A stretch of 64,000 nt of DNA from Orbaceae bacterium ESL0727 (lineage in GTDB: Bacteria > Pseudomonadota > Gammaproteobacteria > Enterobacterales > Orbaceae): contig JAQTHY010000001.1 in the NCBI GenBank assembly GCA_029433345.1, positions 1,798,001 through 1,862,000 of the forward strand, given 5' to 3'. Each line of letters opens with the position of its first letter. Position 1 is the stretch's first letter. Under the pieces are notes generated by a model. That model did not search any database. It had not been told where the DNA came from and was given only the letters and a program-made list of their open reading frames with translations. Below are positions 46,613-57,324 of this stretch, piece after piece. The translations under genes were made by a program, and so were the position numbers.

Positions 46613-47741
46613 GTTGATATCCTTCTGAGGTGATGACTAATTGACCCACAATAATACTGGCCAGTGGCATAAACTGTTGGCTACTTTGTCGCGTATTGCC
46701 TTCTGCATCGGACAACGTAATCTTTTCCTGTTTTAGATCAAAAATGGTCAAATCAGCGTCATAACCCACTTGCAGTTGCCCTTTATTGGGAAGACGCAAA
46801 ATGTGTGCCGGATTTTGCGTAACACTATCAATAATGCGTTTAAGGCTATAATCCAAACAGAGAAATTTAGTCATCACTTGTGCTAAACTGTATACCGGAC
46901 CTTGCAAACGATTTTTCGAATAGATATCAGAACTGATCGTATTTGGGTAAACAGCCAAGCTTTTAGCGCGTTCAGCGACCGTAAAACTAAAACTCTCCCC
47001 GCCATGACCGATATCCATAATCACGCCACGCTTAATCGCATTTTCAATGGATCTTCTTACATTTCCACTCATATCTAATATTTTATTTGGTTTTCCATTA
47101 AAACAGTGCGTAATTATATCACCATCACGCAATAAATCCGCAATATCATCCAGATCAGGCGGATTATTACCAATATGCACCATAATCGGCAATCCTGTGT
47201 TTTTCTGAATCTCTTTTGCTTTAAGCAAAGGTTGTATATCATTATCGCCCACAACACTACGACTTAAGCGCACCTTCAACCCAATAATAAAATGCGGATA
47301 TTTTGCAATTGCAGTTTGACATAGCAATGGATCAATATTTTGCATATCTGATAACTCATTTTGCCGAATCAGACCTATCTTAGAAATATTTAAAAACGCA
47401 TACACATGGGTGATTGCTTGCTGGGATAAGGCATAGAATTGATCAATATCTATCGCCCCCGTACTCCCCGCATCCACAACTGTGGTTACCCCTAGTTGTG
47501 CACCAATTAAATCAGGATCATCATGATAAATAGGCGAATGGGCAAAACAGTGCGTGTGGGCATCGATCCATCCAGCAGTCACATAATGTCGACCACGCAA
47601 ATCCAACTGCTGTTTAGCTGAATGTGAAAGACTCGGTGCTATCGCCACAATTTTGCCTTGATTAATGGTTATATCGACTATGGTGTCATCAATTAATCGG
47701 CCGTTTTTTATCACTAAATCATACGGCGTATTGATCAACAT
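46593..47741 (-). CDS. Amidohydrolase/deacetylase-type metallohydrolase
   Basis: 382 residues with the amidohydrolase metal motifs: DAHTHCF, the likely carboxylated Lys in GLKVRLS, MVHIGNNP, ITHCFNG and the terminal ISSDIYSK. It belongs to the group that deacetylates N-acyl amino sugars or opens cyclic amides. In this operon it would supply a free 2-amino-sugar acid to the ammonia lyase. Exact substrate unknown. Confidence 0.82.
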   Translation of the reverse strand: MLINTPYDLVIKNGRLIDDTIVDITINQGKIVAIAPSLSHSAKQQLDLRGRHYVTAGWIDAHTHCFAHSPIYHDDPDLIGAQLGVTTVVDAGSTGAIDIDQFYALSQQAITHVYAFLNISKIGLIRQNELSDMQNIDPLLCQTAIAKYPHFIIGLKVRLSRSVVGDNDIQPLLKAKEIQKNTGLPIMVHIGNNPPDLDDIADLLRDGDIITHCFNGKPNKILDMSGNVRRSIENAIKRGVIMDIGHGGESFSFTVAERAKSLAVYPNTISSDIYSKNRLQGPVYSLAQVMTKFLCLDYSLKRIIDSVTQNPAHILRLPNKGQLQVGYDADLTIFDLKQEKITLSDAEGNTRQSSQQFMPLASIIVGQLVITSEGYQHDFSHQ

Positions 47742-47826
47742 AATTATCCCTCTTATCTGATTCTTTGCTGTTATGCCATCGACGATTGCCGACGGGAAAA
47801 CCTAACTGCTTGCCTTATAATGGAAT

Positions 47827-48483
47827 TTAGACGATTGGGAAGAGTCCACCAAATACCATTGCGCCTAAAATAGCACCGCCCGTAATCGGTTTTTTCCAAA
47901 GATAAAACAGTAATGCGCCAATTAATGAACCTAAGCCAATTGGAATTGACGCAACCATTGCTGATAAAATAATCATCGGCCCTAAAAAACGACCTGATGC
48001 ATTACCGGCGCCCATCATTACATCGGCGCCAAAGGTAGAACCGACACCATTCCCATTAAGGGTAAATTTGCGGATTAAAATGATGATTAAGCCAATCATC
48101 GCACCAAGTATCAAACCGGTGATAACTGAGGCAATAAAGTTTTCAATCACAAAGGTATACCCACCCGCTAATAATAATGCTGGCACACCTAAACCAATAC
48201 CTGTCTGTAAGGCACCGCCAATATCGAGTATGCCGACCAGTGAACCTTCAATCACGCGTGCAAATAAAAAACTGGCACCAAATGCAGCAACGGCACCATA
48301 ATCGCCTGTTGTCATACCTGATTTTAACATGGCGGTAAATGCTATTTCGTTGAAGGCACCCACACCGTAGAGATAAAACATATGAGTTCCGGCGAAAATA
48401 CCTGCCGATAAAATGCCGCAAAAAAGTGGGAATGACCAATCGGCGTACCAAAAATTTTTTGTTGATGCTATTTCTCTGTTCAT
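47827..48483 (-). CDS. DUF4310 membrane protein
   Basis: 218 residues with about six hydrophobic segments, Gly/Ala-rich; motifs FAGTHMFYLYGVGAF and GAGNASGRFLGPMI. Family members always occur with DUF4311, DUF4312 and SFCGS proteins. It is likely one membrane half of a transporter; mechanism undescribed to my knowledge. Confidence 0.8.
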   Translation of the reverse strand: MNREIASTKNFWYADWSFPLFCGILSAGIFAGTHMFYLYGVGAFNEIAFTAMLKSGMTTGDYGAVAAFGASFLFARVIEGSLVGILDIGGALQTGIGLGVPALLLAGGYTFVIENFIASVITGLILGAMIGLIIILIRKFTLNGNGVGSTFGADVMMGAGNASGRFLGPMIILSAMVASIPIGLGSLIGALLFYLWKKPITGGAILGAMVFGGLFPIV

Positions 48484-48675
48484 TTTTAATACCTTATTGA
48501 CGCTTTTATGCCATCAATTGTCGTTGGAAAATAATTGTTGTTAAAAATAACTGCTGTTAAAAATAACTGCGCTAAAAATCATTGCTGTTAGATAGAAATA
48601 ATTGCTGTTGGAATATACAGAAAACCGTGCATATAACGTGACTGTTCTATCATTACGCATCTATGTTATTAAATT
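48484..48675. repeat. Decayed tandem repeat between DUF4310 and DUF4311 genes
   Basis: Several degenerate copies of a unit near AAAATAACTGCTGTT fill 48525-48620 of this 192-bp spacer inside the operon. Confidence 0.6.
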
Positions 48676-49428
48676 TCATCTAAACCAATACGATAAGCTT
48701 GTCTGGAAAGCTTTGATCATTTTCATATCAAAACCACGGAAATAACCGCTTAACAGAAAAAGAATGATGATTGCCACTAACATTATTTTCATGACGCGAT
48801 TCCAACCACTATCATCTACTCCTTTACCGATTAAAATACCTAACACAAGGCCAGGTACCGCATTCCCCATCACCAGTTGTGCCAATCCACCAAATAACGT
48901 TCCCCAAAAACCACTACGACGCCCTGCATCAATTGCTGCTAGCCAGAAAATAACCGGCATGACGGTTGCAACTAACAAATTAGCGGCAGGCACTAAAACG
49001 GCCGTAGCCGTAGTTTTTAAGGTCTCAGGAATAGCCGACGTAGTGGTATTTAAAAATAGCACCACCAAAATACCGACAAGCATACTGGCAAACGCCATTT
49101 TTTTAGGATTATGTAAGGTTTGGCTGACATTTCTATTTTTTAACATCAATAATGCCGCTGCCCAGTTAGGAATAATTCGGTGATCGACATCTTGCGTAAA
49201 AGAACCACTTGCCACCGACGATGCCCACGCATTAAAAAAGAAACCTAAACCAAAAGAGAAATGCGCAGCCGGATCACCTTCGCAAGAATTTAATTCACCT
49301 AACGTTCGAAATGCACCCATACCTTGACAAGTCGGGGCATGAAACATTCTCGCGGCACCGGCGCCCACACCAAAACCACACAAACCACCAATAATGATAG
49401 ATTTCAACGCAATAATAAGTATTCCCAT
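48676..49428 (-). CDS. DUF4311 membrane protein
   Basis: 250 residues with about seven hydrophobic segments. A conserved, Cys-containing loop follows the first helix (GAGAARMFHAPTCQGMGAFR, then LNSCEGDPAAHFSFG). It pairs with DUF4310 as the second membrane component of the putative transporter. Confidence 0.8.
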   Translation of the reverse strand: MGILIIALKSIIIGGLCGFGVGAGAARMFHAPTCQGMGAFRTLGELNSCEGDPAAHFSFGLGFFFNAWASSVASGSFTQDVDHRIIPNWAAALLMLKNRNVSQTLHNPKKMAFASMLVGILVVLFLNTTTSAIPETLKTTATAVLVPAANLLVATVMPVIFWLAAIDAGRRSGFWGTLFGGLAQLVMGNAVPGLVLGILIGKGVDDSGWNRVMKIMLVAIIILFLLSGYFRGFDMKMIKAFQTSLSYWFR

Positions 49429-49581
49429 AAATTCTTCCTTGCTAATTTATCGTATTAATTTAGTGAATAATTTGATGATTAATTTATTCATTCATCTATT
49501 TATTAATACATTGATTAATATATTGATTAACTTATTAATTAATTTAATGATTAAGTTATCCCATCAAACTATCGACACAAA
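49429..49581. repeat. ATTAAT-rich low-complexity spacer
   Basis: A 153-bp operon spacer with repeated ATTGATTAAT/TTATTAAT units. No ORF supported. Confidence 0.5.
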
Positions 49582-49905
49582 TCATTGCGAACCCGTTCTA
49601 CTGACAAATTTTATTTCGTCTATTGCGACCAAGCTGACCTTAACGGTAATATCGACAGTGATGGCATAACATTCTTTTTTCCGTGGTAAGAAAAAGAATA
49701 AAAATTTTTCACAAAAAATATCTGCATAAGCTGAAATAACGTCAATATCGACAGGTTCGATACGTAAAATGATCGCAGAACTATTTTGCAATACCGCTGT
49801 TTGTACCTTTGCCAATGCCGCCGCCAAGGCTTTTTGCTTACTATTACCGGTACCACTCACACGTACTGTCATCATTTGGGTTGTGATAGTTTGCTGTTCT
49901 TTCAT
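49582..49905 (-). CDS. DUF4312 family protein
   Basis: 107 residues, soluble alpha/beta pattern; GTGNSKQKALAAALAKVQ near the N-terminus is the conserved part. It is found only in this conserved gene set. Possibly a cytosolic subunit of the transporter or of a carrier complex; no function known. Confidence 0.8.
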   Translation of the reverse strand: MKEQQTITTQMMTVRVSGTGNSKQKALAAALAKVQTAVLQNSSAIILRIEPVDIDVISAYADIFCEKFLFFFLPRKKECYAITVDITVKVSLVAIDEIKFVSRTGSQ

Positions 49906-49929
49906 ACTGATAACCTAAACGTTCTTTGA

Positions 49930-50298
49930 TTAGGAGCGTGGATATTTTTTCAAGTAAGCCGTGGCAATACGTTTACCCAACTCTTCGGTATCCATAAAGC
50001 CAAAACCTAACACTTTGCATCCTTCTGCAATCGCCGTTTCACCTTCATCGGCTGAACGCATACCATGTCTTTCGGCATAACCATATTTATTTTTAGCTGT
50101 GAGTGCGCCCGCCCCGCCACTGCCGCAAAAAGAGATTCCTAAATCAGCATTTTCTTTATGCATCACATCACCCAGCTTCATATCAGCCGCCATACCGGGG
50201 ATCACAATGGCACGAAATCCCGCGACAGATTCAATCCCCACCCCCACTTTTTGCCCTTTACCCATTCGATCACCAATGACAATAGTAATTTCTTTCAT
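49930..50298 (-). CDS. Glycine-rich SFCGS family protein
   Basis: 122 residues, named for its motif ISFCGSGGAGALTAKNKYG; starts MKEITIVIGDRMGKGQKVG. GAGGG lies seven bases before the ATG at 50298, so a longer reading frame is rejected. The Cys and glycine loop could bind a phosphate or nucleotide, or act as a EIIB-like phospho-carrier, but this is speculation. Confidence 0.82.
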   Translation of the reverse strand: MKEITIVIGDRMGKGQKVGVGIESVAGFRAIVIPGMAADMKLGDVMHKENADLGISFCGSGGAGALTAKNKYGYAERHGMRSADEGETAIAEGCKVLGFGFMDTEELGKRIATAYLKKYPRS

Positions 50299-50344
50299 TA
50301 TGTTGCCCTCGTATAAATAGTCAATTTGCTGTTTACCACCCCAA

Positions 50345-50683
50345 TTAATTACGCCCATTTGCTAATGCCACGTCATAATGTACGGCGAGTAGATAAGCTT
50401 CTTCTATAGGGAGATTATTAAATAATGCGACGGTTTTTTTCGCTAATTGCAGCGATTTTGCTGATAACTCGGTAAAAAGTGCGGGATCAACTTCCGGTAA
50501 TTTTTCACCGGATTTGGCGCGTCCAACCATGGCGCTAACATGCGAATTTAGCATCTCTTCTTGCACGGCTGTCTGGTGAATATTTTCGTTCTTTAGCCAC
50601 TGTTTAATCATGCCAAGTGTCTTTTGGGTCACTTCACTCAAATCCAAATCATCATCAGTCATGCGAAATTCTACTTTAGTCAT
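50345..50683 (-). CDS. Single PRD-domain protein
   Basis: About 112 residues forming one PTS regulation domain (NSHVSAMVGRAKSGEKLPEV and EEAYLLAVHYDVALANG, with conserved His). No DNA-binding part is present. It is the first gene of the operon. The start at 50683 (MTKVEFRM) is likely but the ribosome site is weak. It may be phosphorylated by PTS proteins and tune the full-length PRD regulator or the transporter. Confidence 0.75.
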   Translation of the reverse strand: MTKVEFRMTDDDLDLSEVTQKTLGMIKQWLKNENIHQTAVQEEMLNSHVSAMVGRAKSGEKLPEVDPALFTELSAKSLQLAKKTVALFNNLPIEEAYLLAVHYDVALANGRN

Positions 50684-51193
50684 CACGGTTATCGTCTCTA
50701 TTTTCGATAGATTCAGCGTAAGACAATTCAACCATAATGTGGAGAGTGACTTTTTCCTCAGGCAACTGGAAATTTTTAGAAATTTAGCCGCTAATGGCGA
50801 CACAATGCGGATAAAATGCAGAAATAGTGAGTGATGTCGACAATTATCCATATAGATGTTTCAGAGTTACTATACGTTTATGTCAAATTCTTATAGCAAT
50901 ATTAGTTACGGGTAGATTTCAGACAAAACAGCAACTATGTTTGAGATATGGCTATTTTGTAAACAAAAGAGCTTCATATTGGATAAAAATAGCCGTTTTT
51001 TATTAGAATAGGTTTTTTATTAAAATAGATAGTGAGAGAAGATGACGATGCATTTTATCCATCCATACAATGCGTATTTATGGATAAAGCATCATGACGT
51101 GGATAGCAATGGGTATTCGCCAACTATGTAGCGAAATTAGTAAAATTAGCGAAATTAATGAAATAGTTACTTATCCGCTTGATTCAGCTGTAT
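50684..51193. other. Promoter region of the PRD operon and yfaY 3' spacer
   Basis: About 510 bp. Its left part should carry the operon promoter. It contains a type A dispersed repeat; otherwise AT-rich with no gene. Confidence 0.45.
50856..50886 (+). repeat. Dispersed intergenic repeat, copy 7 (type A)
   Basis: ATGTTTCAGAGTTACTATAC plus GTTTATGTCAA, identical in its first 27 bases to the copy at 42578. Confidence 0.7.
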
Positions 51194-52402
51194 TTATTTT
51201 AGCAATTCCAACCAGATATTCGGCCCGATAATTGGCATATCTAAAAGATAACGACGTAAACCATCAAGCGCGATAGTGGCAAAAATCTGTTGTTCTACGT
51301 TGCGGCTATGTTTACGACTAATATAGCGCAAATGATAAACAAAAGTCTGCTTGGGTGTCGCTAATATCAAGGTAAATTTGCTGTTTTGATCTTTAAAATT
51401 AACCAAACCTAACGCAATATCCGCTTTCGTTTTTGCCAATAATGTAGCCAAATAGTGCTGTGGTTCATCAATCATCATAGGCATCATCTCGGCTTTGACA
51501 ATCGGCGCTTCTTCAGCAAAAAGTTGATATCCAATTAATCCAGCTGTTTGCTGTTCGACTATCGCAATTGACAGCGCCTTTTTATTTAATAAGCCGACAA
51601 CCAATTTTGCCAAACCAATTTCACCATCTTTAACTAATACACCTTCATATAGCGTATTTTCGCTAACTAGCTCTTTTAGCTGTTGCCAAAGCTGATCCAT
51701 CGCATTTTTTTGCTGTTGTGATCCCGTCAATTTTAATTCAATAATCGGCATAGCAGAACGATAGCCAATCGTTATCCCTTCTGGTACCATAAGTTTAGCT
51801 TCAATTTCGGTGGCTAAATCACTTTCTGAACGCCCCATGGTCGTTAGTCGATAGCATAATGGTTTATTAATGTAAGGATAATCGGTTTTGATAGCAGGCA
51901 AAATTTCGGTTTGGATCATCGCCTTAAATTCAGAAGGCACACCCGGCGTAAAATAGAGTGTGCAATTATTCATCTTCATTTTAAAACCACAAGCGGTACC
52001 CACGGGATTATTGATTATCGTCGCACTCGCCGGTAACCATGCTTGTTTTTGGTTGGATGGCGCCATCGTCCTACCGCGACTCGCAAAATAGCGTTCAATT
52101 TCGACCAACCACGCTTTATGTAGAATCAACTGTTCATTATTGGCTTTGGCTGCTGCTTCGGCGGTTAAATCATCACTAGTGGGTCCGAGTCCACCATTCA
52201 CAATCAAAATATCATTTTTTTGGCTACTTTCTTGTAGGGTAGTAATAAGTTGTTGAAGATTATCACCGATGGTTAGCCGCGTAGTCATTAAAAAGCCTTC
52301 TTGAAAAAGGCGATCAGATAACCATGATGCATTGGTATCCACAATCTGGCCATAGAGTACTTCATCGCCAGTACTCAACATTTCGATTTTAGGATTTTTC
52401 AT
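51194..52402 (-). CDS. yfaY: CinA-family protein YfaY
   Basis: 402 residues. The N-terminal MoaB/MogA-like domain has STGDEVLYGQIVDTNASWLS and NGGLGPTSDDLTAEA; the C-terminal part resembles the nicotinamide-mononucleotide deamidase fold but the PncC active-site motif (TAGLIGYQLF rather than SCTGGLLA) is altered, as in E. coli YfaY, which lacks deamidase activity. Function is unknown. Confidence 0.85.
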   Translation of the reverse strand: MKNPKIEMLSTGDEVLYGQIVDTNASWLSDRLFQEGFLMTTRLTIGDNLQQLITTLQESSQKNDILIVNGGLGPTSDDLTAEAAAKANNEQLILHKAWLVEIERYFASRGRTMAPSNQKQAWLPASATIINNPVGTACGFKMKMNNCTLYFTPGVPSEFKAMIQTEILPAIKTDYPYINKPLCYRLTTMGRSESDLATEIEAKLMVPEGITIGYRSAMPIIELKLTGSQQQKNAMDQLWQQLKELVSENTLYEGVLVKDGEIGLAKLVVGLLNKKALSIAIVEQQTAGLIGYQLFAEEAPIVKAEMMPMMIDEPQHYLATLLAKTKADIALGLVNFKDQNSKFTLILATPKQTFVYHLRYISRKHSRNVEQQIFATIALDGLRRYLLDMPIIGPNIWLELLK

Positions 52403-52471
52403 ATTCTGTATGTCACTATTCCGTTTCTATTTATCCATAAAGTTGTCAATTGCAAACTTATTATTTGCTTT

Positions 52472-53857
52472 TTATCTACCGTTTTTGGATAGATCCTGTT
52501 TGGCTTTGATAATTGCTGATTTAACTTGTGAAGGTGCAACGCCGCCTTTGGCCGATCGTTTGGCCAGGCATGATTCTAAAGATAAAATCACATAGACATC
52601 TTCATCAATTGTTGGACTAAATGTTTTTAATTCAGCAAGCGTTAATTCTTCTAATGCTTTTTGTTTAGCTATGGCATAAACCACAACTTCACCAACAATA
52701 TGGTGTGCTTCACGGAACGGAATACCTTTAGCAACTAGATAATCCGCTAGTTCAGTTGCGTTAGCATAACCTTGTTTAGCCGATTCTTGGCATTTAGTGT
52801 CGTTAATTTTAATATCTTCTAGCACTAATGTGGCCATATCCAAACACGCATGCCAGGTATCTAATGCATCAAACAGTGGCTCTTTATCTTCTTGCATATC
52901 TTTATTATAGGCCAGCGGCAATCCTTTAAACGTGACAAGCGCACCAGTCAAGGCACCGACTACACGGCCGACTTTACCACGAATAAGCTCAAGTGAATCT
53001 GGATTTTTCTTTTGGGGCATCAATGAAGATCCTGAGGTAACACGATCAGAAAGCTCAACAAAACCCGCTTCGCCACTATTAAAAATAATTAGATCTTCCG
53101 CAAAACGAGAAAGATGCATCATGCCGATCGATGCATCACTTAAGAGTTCCATCACATAATCACGATCAGAAACCGCATCTAAACTGTTATTGGTCGCTGA
53201 ACTAAAATCAAGCCAACTGGCTAACTGCTGGCGATCGATAGGATACGAGGTTCCCGCCAATGCGCCACACCCCAACGGGCTAACATCTAGACGATTTAGC
53301 GTATCATTGAGGCGGCTCACGTCACGCGTCAGCATCTCGTAATAGGCAAGACACCAATGTGCGAAAGTGATTGGCTGCGCACGTTGCAAATGCGTATACC
53401 CCGGCATCACCGCAGATTGATGTTTTTCAGCGGTGTCCACTAACATTTGGCGTAAATGATTAATCGCTATCACTAGATAAGGGATTTCGGTTTTACACCA
53501 CAGCTTGAGATCGGTCGCAACTTGATCATTGCGACTACGTCCTGTATGTAATTTTTTACCCAGATCGCCAACTTTACCTATCAATTGTTGTTCAACCCAG
53601 CTATGAATATCTTCGGCATCATTTTGCAAGATTTGCGCAGGATCATGCCTAACCGAGGCGAGCAATTCATTTAACGCTTGTTCTAACGTCTGCTGTTCCT
53701 GCTCAGATAAGACATGAACTGATACCAATGCCTTAGACCAAGCAATAGAGCCGATAATATCTTGCTCTGCTAGACGATAATCAAAACGTAAAGAATCATT
53801 AAATTGTTTAAACCTTTGATCGGCTGCTTGGCTAAAACGCCCGCCCCATAATGCCAT
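52472..53857 (-). CDS. argH: Argininosuccinate lyase
   Basis: Last step of arginine synthesis, giving arginine and fumarate. 461 residues with the superfamily signature [15 protein letters not shown] containing the catalytic Ser, plus [14 protein letters not shown]. It is last in argC-argB-argG-argH. Confidence 0.97.
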   Translation of the reverse strand: MALWGGRFSQAADQRFKQFNDSLRFDYRLAEQDIIGSIAWSKALVSVHVLSEQEQQTLEQALNELLASVRHDPAQILQNDAEDIHSWVEQQLIGKVGDLGKKLHTGRSRNDQVATDLKLWCKTEIPYLVIAINHLRQMLVDTAEKHQSAVMPGYTHLQRAQPITFAHWCLAYYEMLTRDVSRLNDTLNRLDVSPLGCGALAGTSYPIDRQQLASWLDFSSATNNSLDAVSDRDYVMELLSDASIGMMHLSRFAEDLIIFNSGEAGFVELSDRVTSGSSLMPQKKNPDSLELIRGKVGRVVGALTGALVTFKGLPLAYNKDMQEDKEPLFDALDTWHACLDMATLVLEDIKINDTKCQESAKQGYANATELADYLVAKGIPFREAHHIVGEVVVYAIAKQKALEELTLAELKTFSPTIDEDVYVILSLESCLAKRSAKGGVAPSQVKSAIIKAKQDLSKNGR

Positions 53858-53891
53858 AACTATTTCACTCCATTACTTAGATAATATTTTT

Positions 53892-55136
53892 TTACTGTTT
53901 TTCTTTTTTGGCTGATTGTTTTTTCTTCTGTTCATTTAATGCACGAATACGTGATGATAATGAGAATAGACGAATAAATCCACCGGCATGACTATGATCA
54001 TAAACTTCATCTTCACCAAAGGTTGCAAATGCTTCATTATACAAACTATTGGCTGATTTTTTCTGGATCGCGGTGACACTGCCTTTATAGAGTTTTACCA
54101 CAACTTCACCGGTTACATCTTCCGCTAAAACATCAGCTGCAGCTTGGATTGAACGGCGATAAGGTGCGAACCAGCGTCCATCGTAAACCACATATGACAT
54201 TTCTAAACCAAGTTGTTGACGCCATTTGAAGCTATCGCGATCAAGAATCAGCTGTTCCAAACCACGTAATGCGGTCATCATGATGGTGCCGCCCGGTGTT
54301 TCATAACAACCACGCGATTTGATACCGACTAAGCGGTTTTCAATAATATCGACCCGACCTACACCATGTTTTGCCCCAATTTTATTTAATGTTGCTACAC
54401 AGTGATAAGGGGAAAGTTTTTTACCGTTAATCGATACGACTTCGCCTTTTTCAATGCCAATCGTGACTAGTTCGGCTTCGTCAGACGCATTTTCTGGTGC
54501 GACAGTCCATGCCCAGCAATCGGCATTGGCAGGATTCCATGTGCTTTCTAAAACACCCCCTTCCGTTGAAATATGCCACGCATTTTCATCACGACTATAA
54601 ATCTTTTCAACTGTTGCAGTGGTTGGAATATGACGGACTTTTAAATAATCAATTAAGGCTTCGCGTGATCTTAGATTCCATTCTCGCCAAGGTGCAATAA
54701 CCTTTAATTGCGGAGCGAGTGCGGTATAGGTTGTTTCGAAGCGAACTTGGTCATTGCCTTTACCGGTTGCGCCATGACACAGTGTGTCGGCGCCGATTTC
54801 TAATGCATATTCTACTTGTGCTTTGGCTATAATCGGTCGAGCCATTGAGGTACCTAAATAATAGGTTCCTTCATATAAAGCTCCTGTTTTTAAGACAGGA
54901 TAAACATAATCTTTGACAAATTCTTCGCGCAGATCCATAACCTTACAGGCAACCGCGCCCGATGCTTTGGCCTTCTTTTCAACATCTTTTAATTCATTAG
55001 GATCTTGACCAACATTCGCAACAAAAGCATAAACTTCACAACCTGCATAATTTTCTTTTAGCCATGGAATAATGGCCGATGTATCCAAACCGCCTGAATA
55101 AGCTAAAACTACTTTTTTTGTGTCACTTTTTTTCAT
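53892..55136 (-). CDS. argG: Argininosuccinate synthase
   Basis: ATP-dependent ligation of citrulline and aspartate. N-terminal P-loop [14 protein letters not shown] and [15 protein letters not shown] are present. At 414 residues it is the shorter type common outside Enterobacteriaceae (E. coli ArgG has 447). A Lys-rich tail follows the core. Confidence 0.96.
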   Translation of the reverse strand: MKKSDTKKVVLAYSGGLDTSAIIPWLKENYAGCEVYAFVANVGQDPNELKDVEKKAKASGAVACKVMDLREEFVKDYVYPVLKTGALYEGTYYLGTSMARPIIAKAQVEYALEIGADTLCHGATGKGNDQVRFETTYTALAPQLKVIAPWREWNLRSREALIDYLKVRHIPTTATVEKIYSRDENAWHISTEGGVLESTWNPANADCWAWTVAPENASDEAELVTIGIEKGEVVSINGKKLSPYHCVATLNKIGAKHGVGRVDIIENRLVGIKSRGCYETPGGTIMMTALRGLEQLILDRDSFKWRQQLGLEMSYVVYDGRWFAPYRRSIQAAADVLAEDVTGEVVVKLYKGSVTAIQKKSANSLYNEAFATFGEDEVYDHSHAGGFIRLFSLSSRIRALNEQKKKQSAKKEKQ

Positions 55137-55204
55137 GTTATACCCTTTGAGATATGTTATGGTTACTGCCGCTATTTATTAACAATATACTGTCTTGCTG
55201 CTGG

Positions 55205-55984
55205 TTAAGCAATCAATCTTGTCGCCGATGCAACTTGCTGGCCATTAAATAAATCAGGCAATTCCGTGGTTTCTTTAAAACTGGCGATATCAATTGGACG
55301 ACCCAATATTTTTGCCGCTTCAAAAGCAGAACGGACTTTTACAATCATGCCACCGGTAATTACATTTGTGGCAATCAATTGATCGGCTTGTGACTCAGTT
55401 AATTCAGCAATATGTTTTTTATTGGCATCCAATACGCCCGCCACATCTGACAGTAATATCAAATCACCCTTAATCATTTTTGCCACCGCAACAGCAGCAT
55501 GATCAGCATTGACATTCATCATCTGTCCATCATTGGTAATACCAATTGAGCTGATAATCGGTAGATAATCCGATTTTAATAGTAGATTGAGTAATGTAGG
55601 ATCACCTGCCGTGGCTTCCCCGACATAGCCAAGTTCAGATGAGAGCTGTTTGACATCAACAATATTGCCATCCGCTAAACAGAGGCCAACACTGGTCAAA
55701 TTATTTTTTTTGGCTACCGATAATAATGTTGTATTGGCACTACCAGCAAGGCTACCAACAATAATATCAATCTGATCCGCAGGAGTTACGCGTAACCCAT
55801 TACGCCTAACGACCGGGAGTGATAATCTATCCATTAAAGCATCGACCCGCTTTCCGCCCCCATGGACAATGATTAGCGGACGATTATACTGTTGCTTATA
55901 TTGATGAATAACAACAAATAAATTATCAAGTGAATCTTTATCATCTAATAATGCGCCACCTAATTTGATCACTAATGGATTCAT
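55205..55984 (-). CDS. argB: Acetylglutamate kinase
   Basis: Phosphorylates N-acetylglutamate. 259 residues, amino-acid-kinase fold; KLGGALLDD, VHGGGKRVD and NVNADHAAVAVAK are the expected substrate and ATP motifs. The short form lacks the N-terminal helix of arginine-inhibited hexameric enzymes. Confidence 0.96.
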   Translation of the reverse strand: MNPLVIKLGGALLDDKDSLDNLFVVIHQYKQQYNRPLIIVHGGGKRVDALMDRLSLPVVRRNGLRVTPADQIDIIVGSLAGSANTTLLSVAKKNNLTSVGLCLADGNIVDVKQLSSELGYVGEATAGDPTLLNLLLKSDYLPIISSIGITNDGQMMNVNADHAAVAVAKMIKGDLILLSDVAGVLDANKKHIAELTESQADQLIATNVITGGMIVKVRSAFEAAKILGRPIDIASFKETTELPDLFNGQQVASATRLIA

Positions 55985-56120
55985 ATGCTATTTCCTTTCA
56001 TTTTTAGTGATTATTTATACCCGTATCCTTGAAAAGGAAAGGCGTATATCTCAATATCATCGATAAGCTATATCGATAAATTATATAAACCGAGCAAAAC
56101 GCTTACATGGTTGTACATGG

Positions 56121-57131
56121 TTATAACAGTGATTCGGTTTCATCATAACCGAATCGAATATTCATACACTGTATTGCTTGTGCTGCTGCACCTTTTAATA
56201 AATTATCTTCAACCGAAATTAAAATTAAATGACGACCACTCAATGCAAAACCAATATCACAGTAAGGCAAGCCAATGACCGATTTTAATGCTGGCCACGA
56301 TTTTTGATAAATACGCACTAACGGTTTATCCCCGTAAGCATTATTAAGTTCGGCAAGGATAGCTTGTTCTGTGACACCTTCTTTCACACGACAGGTAATG
56401 GTGGCATGAATACCGCGTTTAAAATTACCCAAATGTGGAATAAAAATAACTTCTTTGCCTAAATGAGCTTCGATTTCGGGTTGATGGCGATGCGAAAATA
56501 AGCCGTAAGCATGAACGCTGACTTCACAAAAACTATTATTGAGAGACGCCTTACGCCCTGCACCACTCACACCACTAATGGCATTAATGACTGGCGGCTG
56601 GGTATCATCCAATAATCCACTTACGATTAATGGTTTTAAAGGCAGCTGTGCCGCAGTCGGATAACACCCCGGAACGGCAATTAAATTGGCTTGCTTAATT
56701 TGCTCAACATTCCATTCCGCTAAACCGTATACTGCTTTGTCGAGCCACTCTTTTTGTTGATGGGTAAAACCATAGAATTGAGAATAAAAAGGTAGCGAAT
56801 TAACGCGAAATGCCCCCGAAAGATCAAACACGGTACAGCCATGTTCTAGAAAGTAAGGCGCAATATCATGGCTGACAGAATGTTCTGTCGCTAAAAAGAC
56901 AATATCAATATCATTAATAATAGAAGAATAATCAGATAAGCCAATTAAAGGTAAGTCAACCACATCTTTAAGTTGTGGATGTAAATCAGGCGCCGAAATT
57001 AATTTACCCGCATCGCGACTATTTTCTGACACGGTTAAGGCAAGAATTTCGACTTTGGTATGTTTACTTAAGTAATAGGCAAGTTGTGCTCCTGCATAAC
57101 CGCTTGCACCAACAATAACTGCTTTTAACAT
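56121..57131 (-). CDS. argC: N-acetyl-gamma-glutamyl-phosphate reductase
   Basis: NADPH-dependent reductase, 336 residues. NADP-binding [14 protein letters not shown] and the catalytic Cys in [11 protein letters not shown] are visible. It is first in the arg operon; argA, argD, argE and argF are not in this window. Confidence 0.96.
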   Translation of the reverse strand: MLKAVIVGASGYAGAQLAYYLSKHTKVEILALTVSENSRDAGKLISAPDLHPQLKDVVDLPLIGLSDYSSIINDIDIVFLATEHSVSHDIAPYFLEHGCTVFDLSGAFRVNSLPFYSQFYGFTHQQKEWLDKAVYGLAEWNVEQIKQANLIAVPGCYPTAAQLPLKPLIVSGLLDDTQPPVINAISGVSGAGRKASLNNSFCEVSVHAYGLFSHRHQPEIEAHLGKEVIFIPHLGNFKRGIHATITCRVKEGVTEQAILAELNNAYGDKPLVRIYQKSWPALKSVIGLPYCDIGFALSGRHLILISVEDNLLKGAAAQAIQCMNIRFGYDETESLL

Positions 57132-57227
57132 ATTATTTATTCCTTCTATTTCTATACTGCATCATTTATTCTGAATAACCGTTATAGAGCGTTAGCATAG
57201 GCTTTTTTTAATTTTAGTTCAAGCAAA

Positions 57228-57266
57228 AATGAATTTTTATTCATTTTTTATGAATTTTATTTCATT
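57228..57266. promoter_or_regulatory. Tandem ARG boxes (ArgR operator)
   Basis: AATGAATTTTTATTCATT (57228-57245) and TATGAATTTTATTTCATT (57249-57266) match the 18-bp ArgR consensus and are separated by exactly 3 bp, the spacing needed for one ArgR hexamer. They overlap likely argC promoter elements, so arginine should repress argCBGH. Confidence 0.9.
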
Positions 57267-57324
57267 TTGTAAAATATAACTGTTTATCTCATCTATCACT
57301 TTGTGACAGAGTTATATCCCACTC

